From an uncultured Muribaculaceae bacterium (GTDB lineage Bacteria > Bacteroidota > Bacteroidia > Bacteroidales > Muribaculaceae), in the NCBI GenBank assembly GCA_910583675.1, contig CAJTYH010000022.1, positions 1 through 52,386 on the forward strand: a DNA stretch of 52,386 bases, given 5' to 3'. The notes under the pieces were generated by a model, which worked only from the letters and a program-made list of their open reading frames with translations, was not told the DNA's origin and did no database searches. Both the position numbers and the translations under genes were made by a program. Shown one piece after another: positions 51,706 to 52,386 of the stretch (position 1 is its first letter; each line of letters begins with the position of its first letter).

Positions 51706-52272
51706 CTATCTCCCCTCTACGGCCAGTTTGATTATACCGAATAAGGAGTAATTTATCATGTCAAGATAATTCGCATCAACCCCTTCCGATACAAACGTCT
51801 TTCCGGCATGGTCCTCGATCTCCTTGGTACGCATGATTTTCATCAGAATGAGATCCGTATAGGAACTCACCCGCATCTTGCGCCACGCTTCATCATAGTC
51901 ATGGTTCTTTCGCATCATAAGCTCCTTGGTTTCGGCCATATGGCGATCATACAACGCCAATGCCTCATCCGCCGTAATGTCCTTGCCTGATGCGAACCCC
52001 AATTCAAGCTGTATCAAGGCCATTATCCCATAGTTCACAATGGCGACGAATCCGTCCAGGATACCCTCGTCCTCCACCTTGGCCTCCCCTTTCGTCTCAA
52101 GCGACCGGATGCGGTCGGCCTTGATCAGGATCTGATCGGTAAGGGATGTAGGACGCATCAATCTCCAAGCCGCACCATAATCGGCCAGCTTTGCCGCGTA
52201 AACCCCACGGCATATGTCAATGGCACTGTCAAATTGCTGTTCGGTTTTGTTTGCCGTCATATCTCTTTTCAA
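51706..52272 (-). CDS. DUF1599 domain protein
   Basis: 188 aa, with two copies of a helical unit. The first is VYAAKLADYGAAWRLMRPTS followed by LTDQILIKADRIRSLET; the second is ELMMRKNHDYDEAWRKMRVS followed by SYTDLILMKIMRTKEIED. This is the internal repeat of DUF1599 (nucleotide-modification-associated domain 1). The biochemical function is not established. Starts at 52272 and 52260 are both possible. It is the first gene of the minus-strand operon, about 60 bases from the tRNA. Confidence 0.85.
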   Translation of the reverse strand: MKRDMTANKTEQQFDSAIDICRGVYAAKLADYGAAWRLMRPTSLTDQILIKADRIRSLETKGEAKVEDEGILDGFVAIVNYGIMALIQLELGFASGKDITADEALALYDRHMAETKELMMRKNHDYDEAWRKMRVSSYTDLILMKIMRTKEIEDHAGKTFVSEGVDANYLDMINYSLFGIIKLAVEGR

Positions 52273-52332
52273 TCCATGTTAGACAAGAAAGCCGCCGCAC
52301 CAGATGGTGCAGCGGCCGAAATTATACTTTTG

Positions 52333-52386
52333 GGTGAAATGTGGGTCTCGAACCCACGACCTTCGGAACCACAATCCGACGCTCTA
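52333..52386 (-). tRNA. trnH: tRNA-His (GTG), 5' part beyond the window
   Basis: Reverse complement reads anticodon stem-loop TCGGA-TTGTGGT-TCCGA (anticodon GTG), a T arm GTGGG-TTCGAGA-CCCAC and acceptor strand ATTTCAC with discriminator C73, the tRNA-His hallmark. CCA is not encoded in full. The D arm and 5' acceptor strand lie past the window edge. Confidence 0.92.

Noticed and set aside
1..52386. CRISPR arrays, prophage genes, complete insertion sequences, rRNA
   Set aside because: No spaced direct repeats, no transposase or phage structural frames, and no rRNA sequence were seen on either strand.

Overview
The window looks like chromosome from a gut-type Bacteroidales bacterium (Bacteroides/Muribaculaceae-like; the species cannot be read from this sequence). 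Evidence: promoters of the TAnnTTTG type, UpxY-type NusG paralogues opening two capsule loci, Wzc kinases with glycine/tyrosine tails, a tyrosine recombinase next to an inverted-repeat-flanked promoter, and the gene string DUF1599 - DoxX-like - tpiA - SPOR - folE.

Layout. (1) 171-27123, + strand: a complete capsular polysaccharide (CPS) locus. It runs antiterminator, unknown protein, Wza-type exporter, Wzc, Wzx, a ferredoxin/FrhB-like protein with two pyruvyl-transferase-family proteins, about a dozen glycosyltransferases, Wzy, two membrane O-acyltransferases and a WecG/TagA-type transferase. Most junctions overlap by 1-16 bases, so it reads as one operon. Its promoter lies left of the window. 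(2) 27154-29239: housekeeping block rplY, pth, hslR, closed by a 22-bp-stem bidirectional terminator. (3) 29313-30973: a tyrosine recombinase and an invertible promoter bounded by 19-bp inverted repeats. The -7 box points towards the second locus, so that locus is in its ON orientation here. (4) 30974-47842: the second CPS locus, with upxY, a Rossmann-like fragment, a truncated wecA-like gene, wza, wzc, ugd, acyltransferases, wzx, wzy, glycosyltransferases, a second WecG/TagA-type gene and several gene remnants. (5) 47971-52386: a 28-bp perfect palindrome, then a minus-strand housekeeping operon and a partial tRNA-His.

Most interesting signal: seven G/C homopolymers of 8-9 bases lie inside sugar-transfer or sugar-modification genes of the two CPS loci. 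Read on the G strand, all seven have A or T before the run and TA directly after it, although they sit on both strands and in different codon phases. Six are in frame. The seventh, a C8 in a family 2 glycosyltransferase at 22209, is one base short: adding one C joins the two halves into a textbook GT2 with an intact QGGARN...DQDD region. This points to a second, gene-by-gene layer of phase variation (slipped-strand tracts) under the promoter-inversion switch, so that each capsule can be switched whole and also edited in its side groups and linkages. Homopolymer miscounting in the assembly is the main alternative for the OFF gene, but it does not explain the clustering or the shared TA flank.
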